The position numbers and the translations under genes were made by a program. From contig JAGZKI010000040.1 of the NCBI GenBank assembly GCA_018365265.1, forward strand, positions 1-23,573: a stretch of 23,573 nt of DNA, written 5' to 3'. The stretch is from Streptococcus parasanguinis (GTDB lineage Bacteria > Bacillota > Bacilli > Lactobacillales > Streptococcaceae). The notes below the pieces were generated by a model. It searched no databases, was not told the origin of the DNA, and worked only from the letters and a program-made list of their open reading frames with translations. Shown piece by piece: positions 14,360 to 22,471 of the stretch (positions within the stretch are counted from its first letter, which is position 1; the number at the start of each line of letters is the position of its first letter).

Positions 14360-15331
14360 TCAGTGCCAATTTGAAACAGATTTACCGTTATAATACTTTT
14401 GAATCTCATCGAACTGAGAGATTTTCGTATCTTTATTTTCAATACTCAGTTCTTTAGGCAGGTAAGCATAATCGTACACAGAGGAACCCAATTTAAGAAA
14501 TTCTGATTCTAGATCTATCAGTTCTTTCCCATTCGTAATGGTACCATTCTCAGAATTGATTACTTTATAAGCAAAAGCATCTGGTTGTGAAAAGAGTTTA
14601 AATGCTGTCGGATAAGACGCTCTTAAATTGATATCCCCTTTGAAAGATTTTTCCTTCCAAAAACCATTATCAAATGGAAGAACTCCAGCAGTGTAACCTT
14701 TACGGGTAGAAATAAAGAGATACACTCTATTCTTCTCATTTAATTCTTCTTCCGTTGTTTCTTTATCAATTTTAAGTGTTTTAAGATTAAGTAAGAAATA
14801 ACGATATGTTAGTTGATCATTTATTCTAATAACAACATAATCATTGTTTTCTATCCTTCTTAGAGTTGGCAAGGTTCCAACCAATTCAAAATTATCATTT
14901 TTTAAATAGTTAACCATTAATTTCCAAGCATTAACTTCTTTCTTAGAGGCTTTTTTATTGGTTAAATCAAAGACATCTAAATACGAGTATTCATCTGACT
15001 TCATTTTTTTAGAGGCAGACACTAGTCTTAATTTCTCCCTCGCTCTAACAAGATAATGTTGATTTACTCTAATCCAATCAGGGGAATTGACTGCTTTTGC
15101 TACTTTATTATTTTCAAACTTCCATTCAACTACTATACCATTTTTAGCATGGATAAATTGAAAATCTTTAATATCAGATTTCGCATTATAGACCGAGAAT
15201 TCGTAGGAATCTTTATCCTTGTCACTTTTTTCAATTTTCTTTTGTGATTCGCATCCTGCAGCCAGTAGCAAACAGACCGCAAAGATAAGCATCGTGCCAA
15301 TTCTATATTTAGATCTCTTTTCTTTTTTCAT
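14360..15331 (-). CDS. hypothetical lipoprotein, first gene of an unknown envelope unit
   Basis: 323 residues from the ATG at 15331, chosen because a signal peptide starts there (MKKEKRSKYRIGTMLIFAVC) with a lipobox LAAGC at about residues 23-27 and a GGAAGAGAG SD upstream; the frame is open further upstream into tsaD sequence, which is not coding for this protein. After a Lys/Asp-rich stretch the mature part is a 290-residue extracellular domain with many aromatic and basic residues and no motif I recognise. Codon use is AT-rich compared with the tsaD operon next door, which may point to acquisition. Partners are probably the two following membrane proteins. Confidence 0.75.
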   Translation of the reverse strand: MKKEKRSKYRIGTMLIFAVCLLLAAGCESQKKIEKSDKDKDSYEFSVYNAKSDIKDFQFIHAKNGIVVEWKFENNKVAKAVNSPDWIRVNQHYLVRAREKLRLVSASKKMKSDEYSYLDVFDLTNKKASKKEVNAWKLMVNYLKNDNFELVGTLPTLRRIENNDYVVIRINDQLTYRYFLLNLKTLKIDKETTEEELNEKNRVYLFISTRKGYTAGVLPFDNGFWKEKSFKGDINLRASYPTAFKLFSQPDAFAYKVINSENGTITNGKELIDLESEFLKLGSSVYDYAYLPKELSIENKDTKISQFDEIQKYYNGKSVSNWH

Positions 15332-15424
15332 CTCTATTCTCTCTTCCACCTCAGTTTTATTCCCTCTATCATACCGAATTTTCTTTCGACTCGCAAATCC
15401 GCTACTAGTTGGTGAGATCTCAGT

Positions 15425-15466
15425 AAAAAAGCCATTGGACCTTGCACATCCAATTGGCTCCTTTTT
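15425..15466 (-). terminator. terminator of tsaB-rimI-tsaD
   Basis: On the minus strand GAGCCAATTGGA pairs with TCCAATGGCT (one bulge, 9-base loop) and is followed by six T (15425-15430). It begins right after the tsaD stop. Confidence 0.8.
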
Positions 15467-15467
15467 C

Positions 15468-16478
15468 TTATTCAATTCCTTCAAAGGCCAAGCTTGGTTT
15501 GGCATTGAGGTCCCAGCCTGCAAAGTTTTCTTTGTTCCATTCACTAACACTGGCATAGGCAATCATCCCTGCATTGTCCCCGCAGAGACGCAGAGGCGGA
15601 ATGATGACCTTGACATCTGTGATGTCAGAAGCCAAGCGTTCACGGAGACCTTGGTTGGCTGCGACTCCACCCGCAACGACTAGAGTCTTGACTGGATATT
15701 TCTCCAAAGCCTTCTTGGTCTTGGCCATGAGAATGTCTAAGACGGCTGCTTGGAAACTCGCTGACAGGTCTGCATTGGAGAGACTTTCTCCTTTTTGCTG
15801 TGCATTGTGGTGCAGATTGATAAAGGCCGATTTGAGTCCTGAAAAAGAAAATTCCAGATTGTCTTCCTTGATCATGGCCCGTGGAAAATCATAGATATCA
15901 GATCCTTGGTGGGCCAGTTGATCAATTTCACGTCCTGCTGGATAGGTCAGGCCCATGACGCGCCCGACCTTGTCATAAGCCTCTCCTACAGCGTCATCAC
16001 GGGTCTCTCCGACGATCTTATAATCACCCGCTTCACTGACGTAGACTAGCTCGGTATGTCCTCCACTCACCAGCAAGGCTAAGAGCGGAAATTCTAAAGG
16101 CTCCACGCTTTGAGCGGCCATCAAGTGCCCCGCCATATGATTGACAGGAATCAAAGGAAGGCCGTGCGCCCAGGCAAAGGCCTTAGCTGCAGCCAAGCCG
16201 ACTAAAAGGGCCCCAACCAGGCCTGGGCCGTAAGTAACGGCTACAGCGGTGACCTCATCTTCTGTGATCCCTGCTTCTTCTAGGGCTTCTTCAATACATG
16301 CCGTGATGACTTCCACATGGTGACGAGAGGCTACCTCAGGCACCACTCCACCAAAACGCTTGTGACTTTCGATTTGACTGGCAATGACATTGGATAAGAG
16401 TTGGTCGTCATTTTTCAAGACAGCCACGCTGGTCTCATCACACGATGTCTCAAAAGCCAAAATATATCTATCTTTCAT
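15468..16478 (-). CDS. tsaD: tRNA N6-threonylcarbamoyladenosine transferase subunit TsaD
   Basis: 336 residues, normal for bacterial TsaD (Gcp/YgjD, ASKHA fold). It begins LAFETSCDETSVAVL; the iron/zinc-binding HxxxH lies at His114 and His118 (VNHMAGHLMAA), with PGLVGALLVG near 85-94 and the C-terminal VVAGGVAANQGLRE and CGDNAGMIA motifs. TsaD transfers the threonylcarbamoyl group from its AMP ester to A37 of ANN-decoding tRNAs, in complex with TsaB. The start overlaps the end of rimI by 11 bases, which indicates coupled translation. Confidence 0.97.
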   Translation of the reverse strand: MKDRYILAFETSCDETSVAVLKNDDQLLSNVIASQIESHKRFGGVVPEVASRHHVEVITACIEEALEEAGITEDEVTAVAVTYGPGLVGALLVGLAAAKAFAWAHGLPLIPVNHMAGHLMAAQSVEPLEFPLLALLVSGGHTELVYVSEAGDYKIVGETRDDAVGEAYDKVGRVMGLTYPAGREIDQLAHQGSDIYDFPRAMIKEDNLEFSFSGLKSAFINLHHNAQQKGESLSNADLSASFQAAVLDILMAKTKKALEKYPVKTLVVAGGVAANQGLRERLASDITDVKVIIPPLRLCGDNAGMIAYASVSEWNKENFAGWDLNAKPSLAFEGIE

Positions 16479-16908
16479 TCGGGTTCCTCTTCATGATCAC
16501 GGCATCCTCTATCGGATCGTGATAGTAGTTTTTCCTCCGTGCAATTTCTTCAAAGTGCATTTTTTTGTATAGGCCTTGGGCCGGTTGATTGGACACGCGC
16601 ACTTCTAAGAAAATCTCTTTTTGGTCCGGCAACTGCGCGAGTAACTGCTGAGCTAGGCCTTGCCCCTGAAAAGTGCGCTTAACCGCAATCTGCAAGACCT
16701 CTGCTTCATAGAGAGTCTCTTGAATGGCGACAAACCCAAGGACTTGCCGCTCCTCATCCAGGGCTATGAAATAAGTACTTGATGCCTGCTCTATATCGGC
16801 TTGGATCTGCTCCAACTTCCAGGGGCTGTGGGTATAGACATCTTCCATCACAGAGAGAATAGCAGCTGCATCCTGAATTCGCCCCTTTTTGATTTCTACT
16901 TTGATCAT
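16468..16908 (-). CDS. rimI: RimI-type ribosomal protein N-acetyltransferase
   Basis: 146 residues with a GNAT fold: the acetyl-CoA loop is RTFQGQGLAQQLL (residues about 79-91), followed by LEVRVSNQPAQGLYKKMHFEEIARRKNYY, the typical RimI C-terminal signature. RimI acetylates the N-terminal alanine of ribosomal protein S18 in E. coli; the streptococcal substrate may be different. It lies between tsaB (4-base ATGA overlap) and tsaD (11-base overlap), a widely conserved order in Firmicutes. Confidence 0.92.
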   Translation of the reverse strand: MIKVEIKKGRIQDAAAILSVMEDVYTHSPWKLEQIQADIEQASSTYFIALDEERQVLGFVAIQETLYEAEVLQIAVKRTFQGQGLAQQLLAQLPDQKEIFLEVRVSNQPAQGLYKKMHFEEIARRKNYYHDPIEDAVIMKRNPNER

Positions 16909-17588
16909 AAACGCTTGATGTAGGAGGTCGTTGTTTCCGCGTGGTCTTTGAGCCAGTTTTCCTCCGCTTCGACCCGTTTCAGATAATTGGGGACAAAATC
17001 ATGGAGGCTAGCAGGTGCTTGTTTGAGGCCGAGACGTCCGATTTTCACTACATCCGGCAGCGTTTCAGAGCAAGTAGCACTTGGGAGGCTAGAGGCGATC
17101 TGCTCCTTAAAAGCCGTGACCTCTCCGACAAAGGTGACCTGCTCACTCGTTGCTGCACGCTCTAGGACTTCCTCAAATGGAAAATGCCCTTCAGGTGCGA
17201 CCAGCTGATCTTCTTGGTAAAAACCCGCATAGACGTTGTTCCGACGGGCATCCATGATAGGTACTACCAAACCTTCTAGATCATCCGGCACTAGAGCTAA
17301 GAGGCTTGAGACCCCGACCAATTCAATCCCTAAAGTATGAGCCAAGGTCTTTGCGGTTGCGACTGCAATGCGCAGTCCAGTATAGCTCCCAGGGCCTTCT
17401 GCCACCACGATGCGGTCCAAGTCCTTGGGTGTCAAGTCGATTTGTTGCATCAAAAAATCGATGACCGGCATCAAGGTGATACTATGATTCTTTTTAATGG
17501 TTAATGTTGTTTCTGCAAGTAGAGTCTCATCTTCTAAAATCGCTACAGAAAGAGCCTTACTCGAGGTATCAAATGCTAATAATTTCAT
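16905..17588 (-). CDS. tsaB: tRNA threonylcarbamoyladenosine biosynthesis protein TsaB
   Basis: 227 residues, as usual for TsaB (YeaZ). It starts KLLAFDTSSKALSVAIL, and the family signature VAEGPGSYTGLRIAVATAKTLAH is at about residues 61-83; later MDARRNNVYAGFY. TsaB lacks catalysis and scaffolds TsaD in t6A synthesis. First gene of the operon, with a GGAG SD and a TATAAT on the minus strand at about 17613-17618. Confidence 0.95.
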   Translation of the reverse strand: MKLLAFDTSSKALSVAILEDETLLAETTLTIKKNHSITLMPVIDFLMQQIDLTPKDLDRIVVAEGPGSYTGLRIAVATAKTLAHTLGIELVGVSSLLALVPDDLEGLVVPIMDARRNNVYAGFYQEDQLVAPEGHFPFEEVLERAATSEQVTFVGEVTAFKEQIASSLPSATCSETLPDVVKIGRLGLKQAPASLHDFVPNYLKRVEAEENWLKDHAETTTSYIKRL

Positions 17589-17741
17589 TTCCTACTCCTC
17601 TTGAACTGGATTATATTATACTACAAATTCCCTTCAAATCCCAGCGAAACTCTCCCTTAAAGCGCAGGATTTTCATACACCAGACCGCTCAAAAGCTTCT
17701 CTATTATAGGTCTTTGCCCCTCTGACTTTTCCAGTCTATCT

Positions 17742-17770
17742 TTTACTTACAGGCGAATTTATGATATAAT
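17742..17770 (+). promoter_or_regulatory. rpoY-rnjA promoter
   Basis: TTTACT (17742-17747), 17-base spacer, TATAAT (17765-17770) with a TG extension (TGATATAAT). Predicted start near 17777, leaving a leader of about 104 bases before rpoY. Confidence 0.85.
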
Positions 17771-17792
17771 AATAATTAATTGTATCGAATCA

Positions 17793-17855
17793 GGTCCACT
17801 AGTTGCGAGTAGAAAACTCTAGTGATTGCACTCCTTCGCAACTAACAAATGGACC
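17793..17855 (+). promoter_or_regulatory. structured 5' leader of rpoY-rnjA
   Basis: GGTCCA (17793-17798) pairs with TGGACC (17850-17855), and TAGTTGCGA (17800-17808) pairs with TCGCAACTA (17836-17844), all perfect. Inside, AGTG (17821-17824) pairs with CACT (17829-17832), and GAGT/ACTC (17807-17810 and 17816-17819) can form a competing hairpin. The fold ends about 12 bases before the SD (AAAGGA). Known RNA classes were not recognised; a role in feedback control of RNase J1 is an inference. Confidence 0.65.
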
Positions 17856-17880
17856 GAAATAATGAAAGGAAAATTACTTC

Positions 17881-18111
17881 ATGATTTACAAAGTTTTTTA
17901 TCAGGAAACAAAAGAACGGAACCCTCGTCGTGAAACGACGCATGCACTTTATCTCGATATTGATGCACCAAATGAACGCGAAGGACGCATCCAAGCTCGT
18001 CAATTGGTTGAAGCAAACACAGATTTCAACATTGAATTTATCACACCACTTTCTGAGCAACACCTTGCTTACGAGAAAGAGTCAGGTGCCTTTGAACTAA
18101 CGGAGTACTAA
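17881..18111 (+). CDS. rpoY: RNA polymerase epsilon subunit
   Basis: 76 residues (former DUF1447), beginning MIYKVFYQETKERNPRRET and containing LYLDIDAPNEREGRIQARQL, the family signature. RpoY is a small Firmicutes RNA polymerase subunit that binds near the core's downstream side and resembles phage Gp2. The gene is only 3 bases upstream of rnjA, the standard order in this phylum. The SD (AAAGGA) lies 10 bases before the ATG. Confidence 0.95.
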   Translation: MIYKVFYQETKERNPRRETTHALYLDIDAPNEREGRIQARQLVEANTDFNIEFITPLSEQHLAYEKESGAFELTEY

Positions 18112-18114
18112 TCC

Positions 18115-19797
18115 ATGGCCTATACCTTAAAACCTGAAGAAGTTGGTGTATTTGCCATTGGTGGACTTGGAGAAATCGGGAAAAACACCTACGGGATCGA
18201 ATACCAAGATGAAATCATCATTGTCGATGCCGGGATCAAATTTCCAGAAGACGACCTCCTTGGGATCGACTATGTGATCCCTGATTACTCTTATATCGTT
18301 GACAATATTGATCGTGTCAAAGCGGTCCTCATTACCCACGGACACGAAGACCACATCGGTGGGATTCCTTTCCTTTTGAAGCAAGCCAATGTCCCTATCT
18401 ATGCTGGACCTTTAGCGCTTGCCTTGATCCGTGGAAAATTAGAAGAGCATGGCCTTCTTCGCGATGCCAAACTCTACGAAATCAACCAAAACACTGAGCT
18501 TCAATTTAAAAATCTTAAAGCAACCTTCTTCCGTACCACTCACTCTATTCCAGAACCTTTAGGGATTGTGATTCACACCCCTCAAGGAAAGATTGTCTGT
18601 ACCGGAGACTTCAAATTTGACTTCACGCCCGTTGGGGAACCGGCTGACCTCCATCGTATGGCAGCTCTTGGAGAAGAAGGCGTTCTCTGTCTGCTCTCAG
18701 ACTCAACCAACGCGGAAATTCCAACCTTTACCAACTCTGAAAAAGTGGTTGGCCAATCCATCATGAAGATCATCGAAGGCATCCATGGGCGCATCATCTT
18801 TGCTTCCTTTGCCTCGAATATCTTCCGTCTCCAACAGGCCGCTGAGGCCGCTGTCAAGACAGGTCGCAAGATCGTCGTCTTTGGACGCTCCATGGAAAAA
18901 GCCATCGTCAATGGAATCGAGCTTGGCTACATCAAGGTCCCTGCTGGAACCATTATCGAGCCAAATGAGATCAAAGACTATGCGGCCAATGAAATCCTGA
19001 TCATGTGTACAGGAAGCCAAGGAGAGCCAATGGCAGCCCTCTCTCGGATTGCCAACGGAACGCACCGCCAAGTGCAACTCCAACCAGGAGATACCGTTAT
19101 CTTCTCTTCTAGCCCGATTCCTGGAAATACAACCAGTGTGAACAAATTGATCAATACGATTTCTGAAGCGGGTGTCGATGTTATTCACGGGAAGATCAAC
19201 AACATCCATACCTCTGGACACGGGGGGCAACAAGAACAAAAACTCATGCTCCGCTTGATCAAACCAAAATATTTCATGCCTGTCCATGGTGAATACCGGA
19301 TGCAGAAGATCCACGCAGGACTTGCGCGTGATTGCGGAGTGGAAAAAGACAATATCTTCATCATGAGTAATGGTGATGTCCTCGCTCTTACAGCCAACTC
19401 TGCTCGTATCGCAGGAAGCTTCAATGCCCAAGACATCTATGTCGATGGAAACCGAATCGGGGAAATCGGAGCTGCTGTTCTTCGTGACCGGAGAGACCTT
19501 TCTGAAGACGGTGTCGTACTTGCCGTTGCGACTGTTGACTTCAAATCGAAGATGATTCTGGCAGGACCAGATATCTTGAGCCGTGGTTTCATCTACATGC
19601 GTGAATCAGGAGACCTGATCCGTGAAAGCCAACGCATCCTCTTCAATGCCATTCGTATCGCCTTGAAGAACAAAGATGCCAATATCCAAACCGTTAATGG
19701 TGCGATTGTCAATGCTCTTCGTCCATTCCTGTACGAAAGCACGGAACGTGAACCCATCATTATTCCAATGATTCTCACACCAGATGACGAAAATTAA
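18115..19797 (+). CDS. rnjA: ribonuclease J1
   Basis: 560 residues, normal for RNase J1. The metallo-beta-lactamase core has the zinc motif THGHEDHIGG with His75, His77, Asp79 and His80; further ligand regions are RTTHSIPEPLG and CTGDFKFD. The beta-CASP part includes SDSTNAE, FASFASNIFR and CTGSQGEP, and KYFMPVHGEYRM follows. RNase J1 is a 5'-3' exonuclease and endonuclease of mRNA decay and rRNA maturation. Cotranscribed with rpoY. Confidence 0.97.
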   Translation: MAYTLKPEEVGVFAIGGLGEIGKNTYGIEYQDEIIIVDAGIKFPEDDLLGIDYVIPDYSYIVDNIDRVKAVLITHGHEDHIGGIPFLLKQANVPIYAGPLALALIRGKLEEHGLLRDAKLYEINQNTELQFKNLKATFFRTTHSIPEPLGIVIHTPQGKIVCTGDFKFDFTPVGEPADLHRMAALGEEGVLCLLSDSTNAEIPTFTNSEKVVGQSIMKIIEGIHGRIIFASFASNIFRLQQAAEAAVKTGRKIVVFGRSMEKAIVNGIELGYIKVPAGTIIEPNEIKDYAANEILIMCTGSQGEPMAALSRIANGTHRQVQLQPGDTVIFSSSPIPGNTTSVNKLINTISEAGVDVIHGKINNIHTSGHGGQQEQKLMLRLIKPKYFMPVHGEYRMQKIHAGLARDCGVEKDNIFIMSNGDVLALTANSARIAGSFNAQDIYVDGNRIGEIGAAVLRDRRDLSEDGVVLAVATVDFKSKMILAGPDILSRGFIYMRESGDLIRESQRILFNAIRIALKNKDANIQTVNGAIVNALRPFLYESTEREPIIIPMILTPDDEN

Positions 19798-19803
19798 AAA
19801 AAC

Positions 19804-19835
19804 AACCAGTTGAGACTATTGTTTCAACTGGTTTT
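19804..19835. terminator. terminator after rnjA
   Basis: AACCAGTTGA (19804-19813) pairs perfectly with TCAACTGGTT (19824-19833), followed by TT; preceded by A-rich sequence. The stem is strong but the T run is short. Confidence 0.75.
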
Positions 19836-19857
19836 ATAGTAACCTTATGAAGATCAA

Positions 19858-20038
19858 AAAGAGAGTGGCACAGAAATCGGTAATTCGTTAGAATTCGATT
19901 TCGTCGTCCCACCTCCGCACAATTGAGTAGGGCTGTAAAAGCTGATGAAATCAGCGTACTAGAGCCCACTCAACCACTGCGTCTTGCTCGACAATCCAAA
20001 AATAATTGAGAGGCTAGGACTTTTGTCCTAGCCTCTTT
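19858..20038 (+). repeat. modular intergenic repeat, copy 1 (181 bp)
   Basis: Begins AAAGAGAGTGGCACAGAAAT and ends in GTCCTAGCCTCTTT; the ends are imperfect inverted copies of each other. Inside: a 5' block shared almost letter for letter with copy 2 (22472-22692), then a nested stem TTGAGT/ACTCAA (19923-19928 with 19968-19973), GGGCT/AGCCC and GCTGAT/ATCAGC, then the shared block CCACTGCGTCTTGCTCGAC. The 3' end is a perfect hairpin, GAGGCTAGGAC (20010-20020) with GTCCTAGCCTC (20025-20035), that can terminate glnA transcripts. No coding capacity. Similar in plan to pneumococcal BOX elements but different in sequence. Confidence 0.85.
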
Positions 20039-20049
20039 ACTCTTGTTTC

Positions 20050-21396
20050 TTAATAAAGATCTAAATAGTTATCTACTTCCCATTGAGATACGAAGGTCGC
20101 ATAGCTTGCCCATTCGATTCGTTTGGCTTCAAGGAAGCTGGTGTAGATGTGCTCACCCAAGGCAGCTTTCACCACTTCGTCTTCTGTCAAGGCTTTCAAG
20201 GCATTGTGAAGGGTAGAAGGTAGATCTGTGATTCCAGCTGCTCTACGTTCTTCCGGTGTCATCACATAGATATTTTCTTCGATCGGAGCAGGTGCTTCGA
20301 TTTTATTTTCAATCCCGTGAAGGCCGACTTCAAGCAAGACTGCCAAGGCTACATAAGGATTGGCCATTGGGTCTACGGAGCGCAATTCCAAACGAGTTCC
20401 CATACCACGTGATGCTGGCACACGGACCAATGGGGAACGGTTGCGTCCTGCCCAAGCGATATAAACAGGTGCTTCATATCCAGGAACCAAACGTTTATAA
20501 GAGTTGACGGTTGGGTTTGTCACTGCTGTAAAGTTGTAGGCATGCTTGATTAAACCACCCAAGAAGTGATAAGCAGTTTCTGACAATTGCATTCCACGTG
20601 GATCTTCTGGATCAAAGAAGGCATTGTTGCCATCTTGGTCAAAGAGAGACATATTACAGTGCATACCTGATCCGGCAATTCCAAATTTTGGTTTGGCCAT
20701 AAAGGTTGCATACAAGCCGTGTTTACGAGCGATGGTCTTCACAACGAGTTTAAAGATTTGGATCTTGTCACAAGCGCGGAGAACTTCGTCATACTTAAAG
20801 TCGATTTCATGCTGACCAACGGCTACTTCGTGGTGGCTGGCTTCTACTTCAAAGCCCATCTTGGTCAAGACATTGACGATTTCACGACGAGTGTTATCTG
20901 CAAGGTCTGTTGGAGCCAAGTCAAAATAGCCACCTTTGTCGTTTACTTCAAGAGTTGGATCTCCATTTTCGTCCAACTTAAAGAGGAAGAATTCTGGTTC
21001 TGGACCAAGGTTAAAGGATTTGAATCCAAGTTCTTCCATATGACGAAGGGCACGTTTCAAGTTGCCACGTGGATCTCCTGCAAATGGTTCCCCTTCTGTC
21101 GTATAGACATCACAGATCAAGCCAGCTACGCTACCATTTTCATCTCCCCAAGGAAAGACTGTCCATGTATCCAAATCTGGGTAAAGATACATATCTGACT
21201 CGTTGATACGGACAAATCCTTCGATAGAAGAACCATCAAACATGGCTTTGTTTGAAAGAACCTTGTCCAGTTGCTCATCGGTAGCTGGAATTTCGACGTT
21301 CTTCATGGTTCCCAAAATATCAGAGAACATCAAGCGAATAAAAGTAACATTTTTTTCTTTTACTTCACGGCGAATATCTGCAGCAGTAATTGACAT
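20050..21396 (-). CDS. glnA: glutamine synthetase type I
   Basis: 448 residues, the GSI-alpha size that lacks the adenylylation insertion of proteobacterial enzymes. Motifs: FDGSSIEGF (53-61), GPEPEFFLF, the ATP/metal region HHEVAVGQHEIDFKYD, KPKFGIAGSGMHCNMSL, and the glutamate-site NRSPLVRVP. It makes glutamine from glutamate, ammonia and ATP; in Firmicutes the glutamine-bound enzyme also signals to GlnR. It follows glnR by 39 bases with an AAGGAG SD, and shares its promoter. Confidence 0.97.
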   Translation of the reverse strand: MSITAADIRREVKEKNVTFIRLMFSDILGTMKNVEIPATDEQLDKVLSNKAMFDGSSIEGFVRINESDMYLYPDLDTWTVFPWGDENGSVAGLICDVYTTEGEPFAGDPRGNLKRALRHMEELGFKSFNLGPEPEFFLFKLDENGDPTLEVNDKGGYFDLAPTDLADNTRREIVNVLTKMGFEVEASHHEVAVGQHEIDFKYDEVLRACDKIQIFKLVVKTIARKHGLYATFMAKPKFGIAGSGMHCNMSLFDQDGNNAFFDPEDPRGMQLSETAYHFLGGLIKHAYNFTAVTNPTVNSYKRLVPGYEAPVYIAWAGRNRSPLVRVPASRGMGTRLELRSVDPMANPYVALAVLLEVGLHGIENKIEAPAPIEENIYVMTPEERRAAGITDLPSTLHNALKALTEDEVVKAALGEHIYTSFLEAKRIEWASYATFVSQWEVDNYLDLY

Positions 21397-21435
21397 TTTT
21401 GTCTCCTTAAAATAGATTACAAGCTTATGAAATGA

Positions 21436-21795
21436 TCAACGAAATTGACCATATGGCGATGGGGAAGATGTGAAGCGACTTTGCTGAAGAATGTCACGAT
21501 GAAGAGCCTTACGGATCTCTTCTTGACTGACAACCTTGGTTTGCTCTTGCTCTTTTTCCGCATATTTCTTCTTAATATCCGCAATATTGAAGCCATCTGA
21601 GATATAATCTTTGATCTCAAGCAGGCGGTCCATATCGTCCAACGAATACATGCGGCGATTGCCTTCTGTCCGATCAGGAGAAATCAATCCCTGATCTTCA
21701 TAATAACGAATCTGGCGAGCTGTCAAGTCGGTCAGCTTCATAACACTGCCAATCGGAAAGACTGCCAGCGAGCGTCGTAATTCCTTTTCCTTCAT
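21436..21795 (-). CDS. glnR: GlnR, MerR-family nitrogen repressor
   Basis: 119 residues, normal for streptococcal GlnR. The MerR helix-turn-helix is at about 14-55 (GSVMKLTDLTARQIRYYEDQ, then GLISPDRTEGNRRMYS), followed by a dimer helix and a C-terminal tail (FTSSPSPYGQFR) that in this family blocks dimerisation until feedback-inhibited GlnA relieves it. It represses glnRA and other nitrogen genes when glutamine is abundant. Its own operator lies at 21851-21867. Confidence 0.95.
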   Translation of the reverse strand: MKEKELRRSLAVFPIGSVMKLTDLTARQIRYYEDQGLISPDRTEGNRRMYSLDDMDRLLEIKDYISDGFNIADIKKKYAEKEQEQTKVVSQEEIRKALHRDILQQSRFTSSPSPYGQFR

Positions 21796-21815
21796 ACCAT
21801 TCCTCTTTCTATTCT

Positions 21816-21843
21816 ATTATATCGAAAAAAAAATCTATGTCAA
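21816..21843 (-). promoter_or_regulatory. glnRA promoter
   Basis: Minus strand: -35 TTGACA (21838-21843), 16-base spacer, -10 TATAAT (21816-21821). Both hexamers are consensus, 20 bases before the glnR ATG. Confidence 0.85.
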
Positions 21844-21850
21844 GATTAAA

Positions 21851-21867
21851 TGTTATATAATCTTACA
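21851..21867. promoter_or_regulatory. GlnR operator
   Basis: TGTTATATAATCTTACA matches the GlnR/TnrA consensus TGTNA-N7-TNACA exactly and is palindromic. It starts 7 bases upstream of the glnRA -35, fitting autoregulation. It also lies just past the end (21863) of the upstream DUF939 gene, overlapping its last codons. Confidence 0.85.
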
Positions 21868-22396
21868 TAGGTTTTTTGTGTTTCTTGAGAAAATCGCGAA
21901 TGCGATCCACATCCGAATTGACCAAAATCGCAACGAAAACGCCAATAAAGGTCTCAAATATTCGGGCAAAAACATACAAGAAGGTTTCTCCGTTAGGAAT
22001 CGAGAGGGTAATGATCAGCATTGCCGAAACTCCTCCGATAATTCCTGCTTTGTTATTCATAGCGACATTTGTCATAATGGTTAACATGGTCGCAATAGGT
22101 ACAAAAATCAGAGTCACCCAATACGCCCCATGAAAGAGCGTTTTTAAAAGGAAGAACAATACGGCATAAAAACCTCCGATACTGTTGCCCATGACACGCG
22201 AAGCCCCGAAGTGGACACTCTTATCAAAGTCTTCCCTCAAACTAAAAACAGCTGTCAAAGTCCCGATTTGAAGGCCTCGCCAACCAAATATTCCAAAAAT
22301 AAGTAGTACAATAAAAACGGCAATCCCTGTTTTAAAGGTTCTCATCCCCAAACGGAATTTGGACCAATCAAATTTGTGTCGTTTAAAGTAATCCAT
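21863..22396 (-). CDS. aromatic acid exporter (ArAE/DUF939) family membrane protein
   Basis: 177 residues from the ATG at 22396; a GTG two codons earlier is less likely. Five to six hydrophobic segments occupy most of the protein. Conserved pieces are RTFKTGIAVFIVLL near the start, LTAVFSLREDFDKSVHFGASRVMGNSIGG (residues about 48-76), and MNNKAGIIGGVSAMLIITLS, which match the N-terminal membrane domain of the ArAE_1/DUF939 (FUSC-like) family. No cytosolic C-terminal domain is present, as in the short Firmicutes forms. Substrate unknown. Its end overlaps the GlnR operator by a few bases. Confidence 0.8.
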   Translation of the reverse strand: MDYFKRHKFDWSKFRLGMRTFKTGIAVFIVLLIFGIFGWRGLQIGTLTAVFSLREDFDKSVHFGASRVMGNSIGGFYAVLFFLLKTLFHGAYWVTLIFVPIATMLTIMTNVAMNNKAGIIGGVSAMLIITLSIPNGETFLYVFARIFETFIGVFVAILVNSDVDRIRDFLKKHKKPM

Positions 22397-22471
22397 GGTC
22401 ACCTATCTTTCTATTTCTATTATTCTACCATATTTTCAGAAAGGAGAGAACAGATATCAATAGAAAGAAAA

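Noticed and set aside
15332..15562. N-terminal extension of the lipoprotein into tsaD sequence
   Set aside because: The added 77 residues are antisense to tsaD and its terminator; the signal peptide and SD place the start at 15331.
18703..19431. 242-residue antisense frame in rnjA
   Set aside because: The opposite strand encodes the motifs of RNase J1 in full; the antisense frame has no SD or recognisable domain.
20719..21198. 159-residue plus-strand frame inside glnA
   Set aside because: It is a shadow of glnA, whose catalytic motifs are on the minus strand; no initiation signals.
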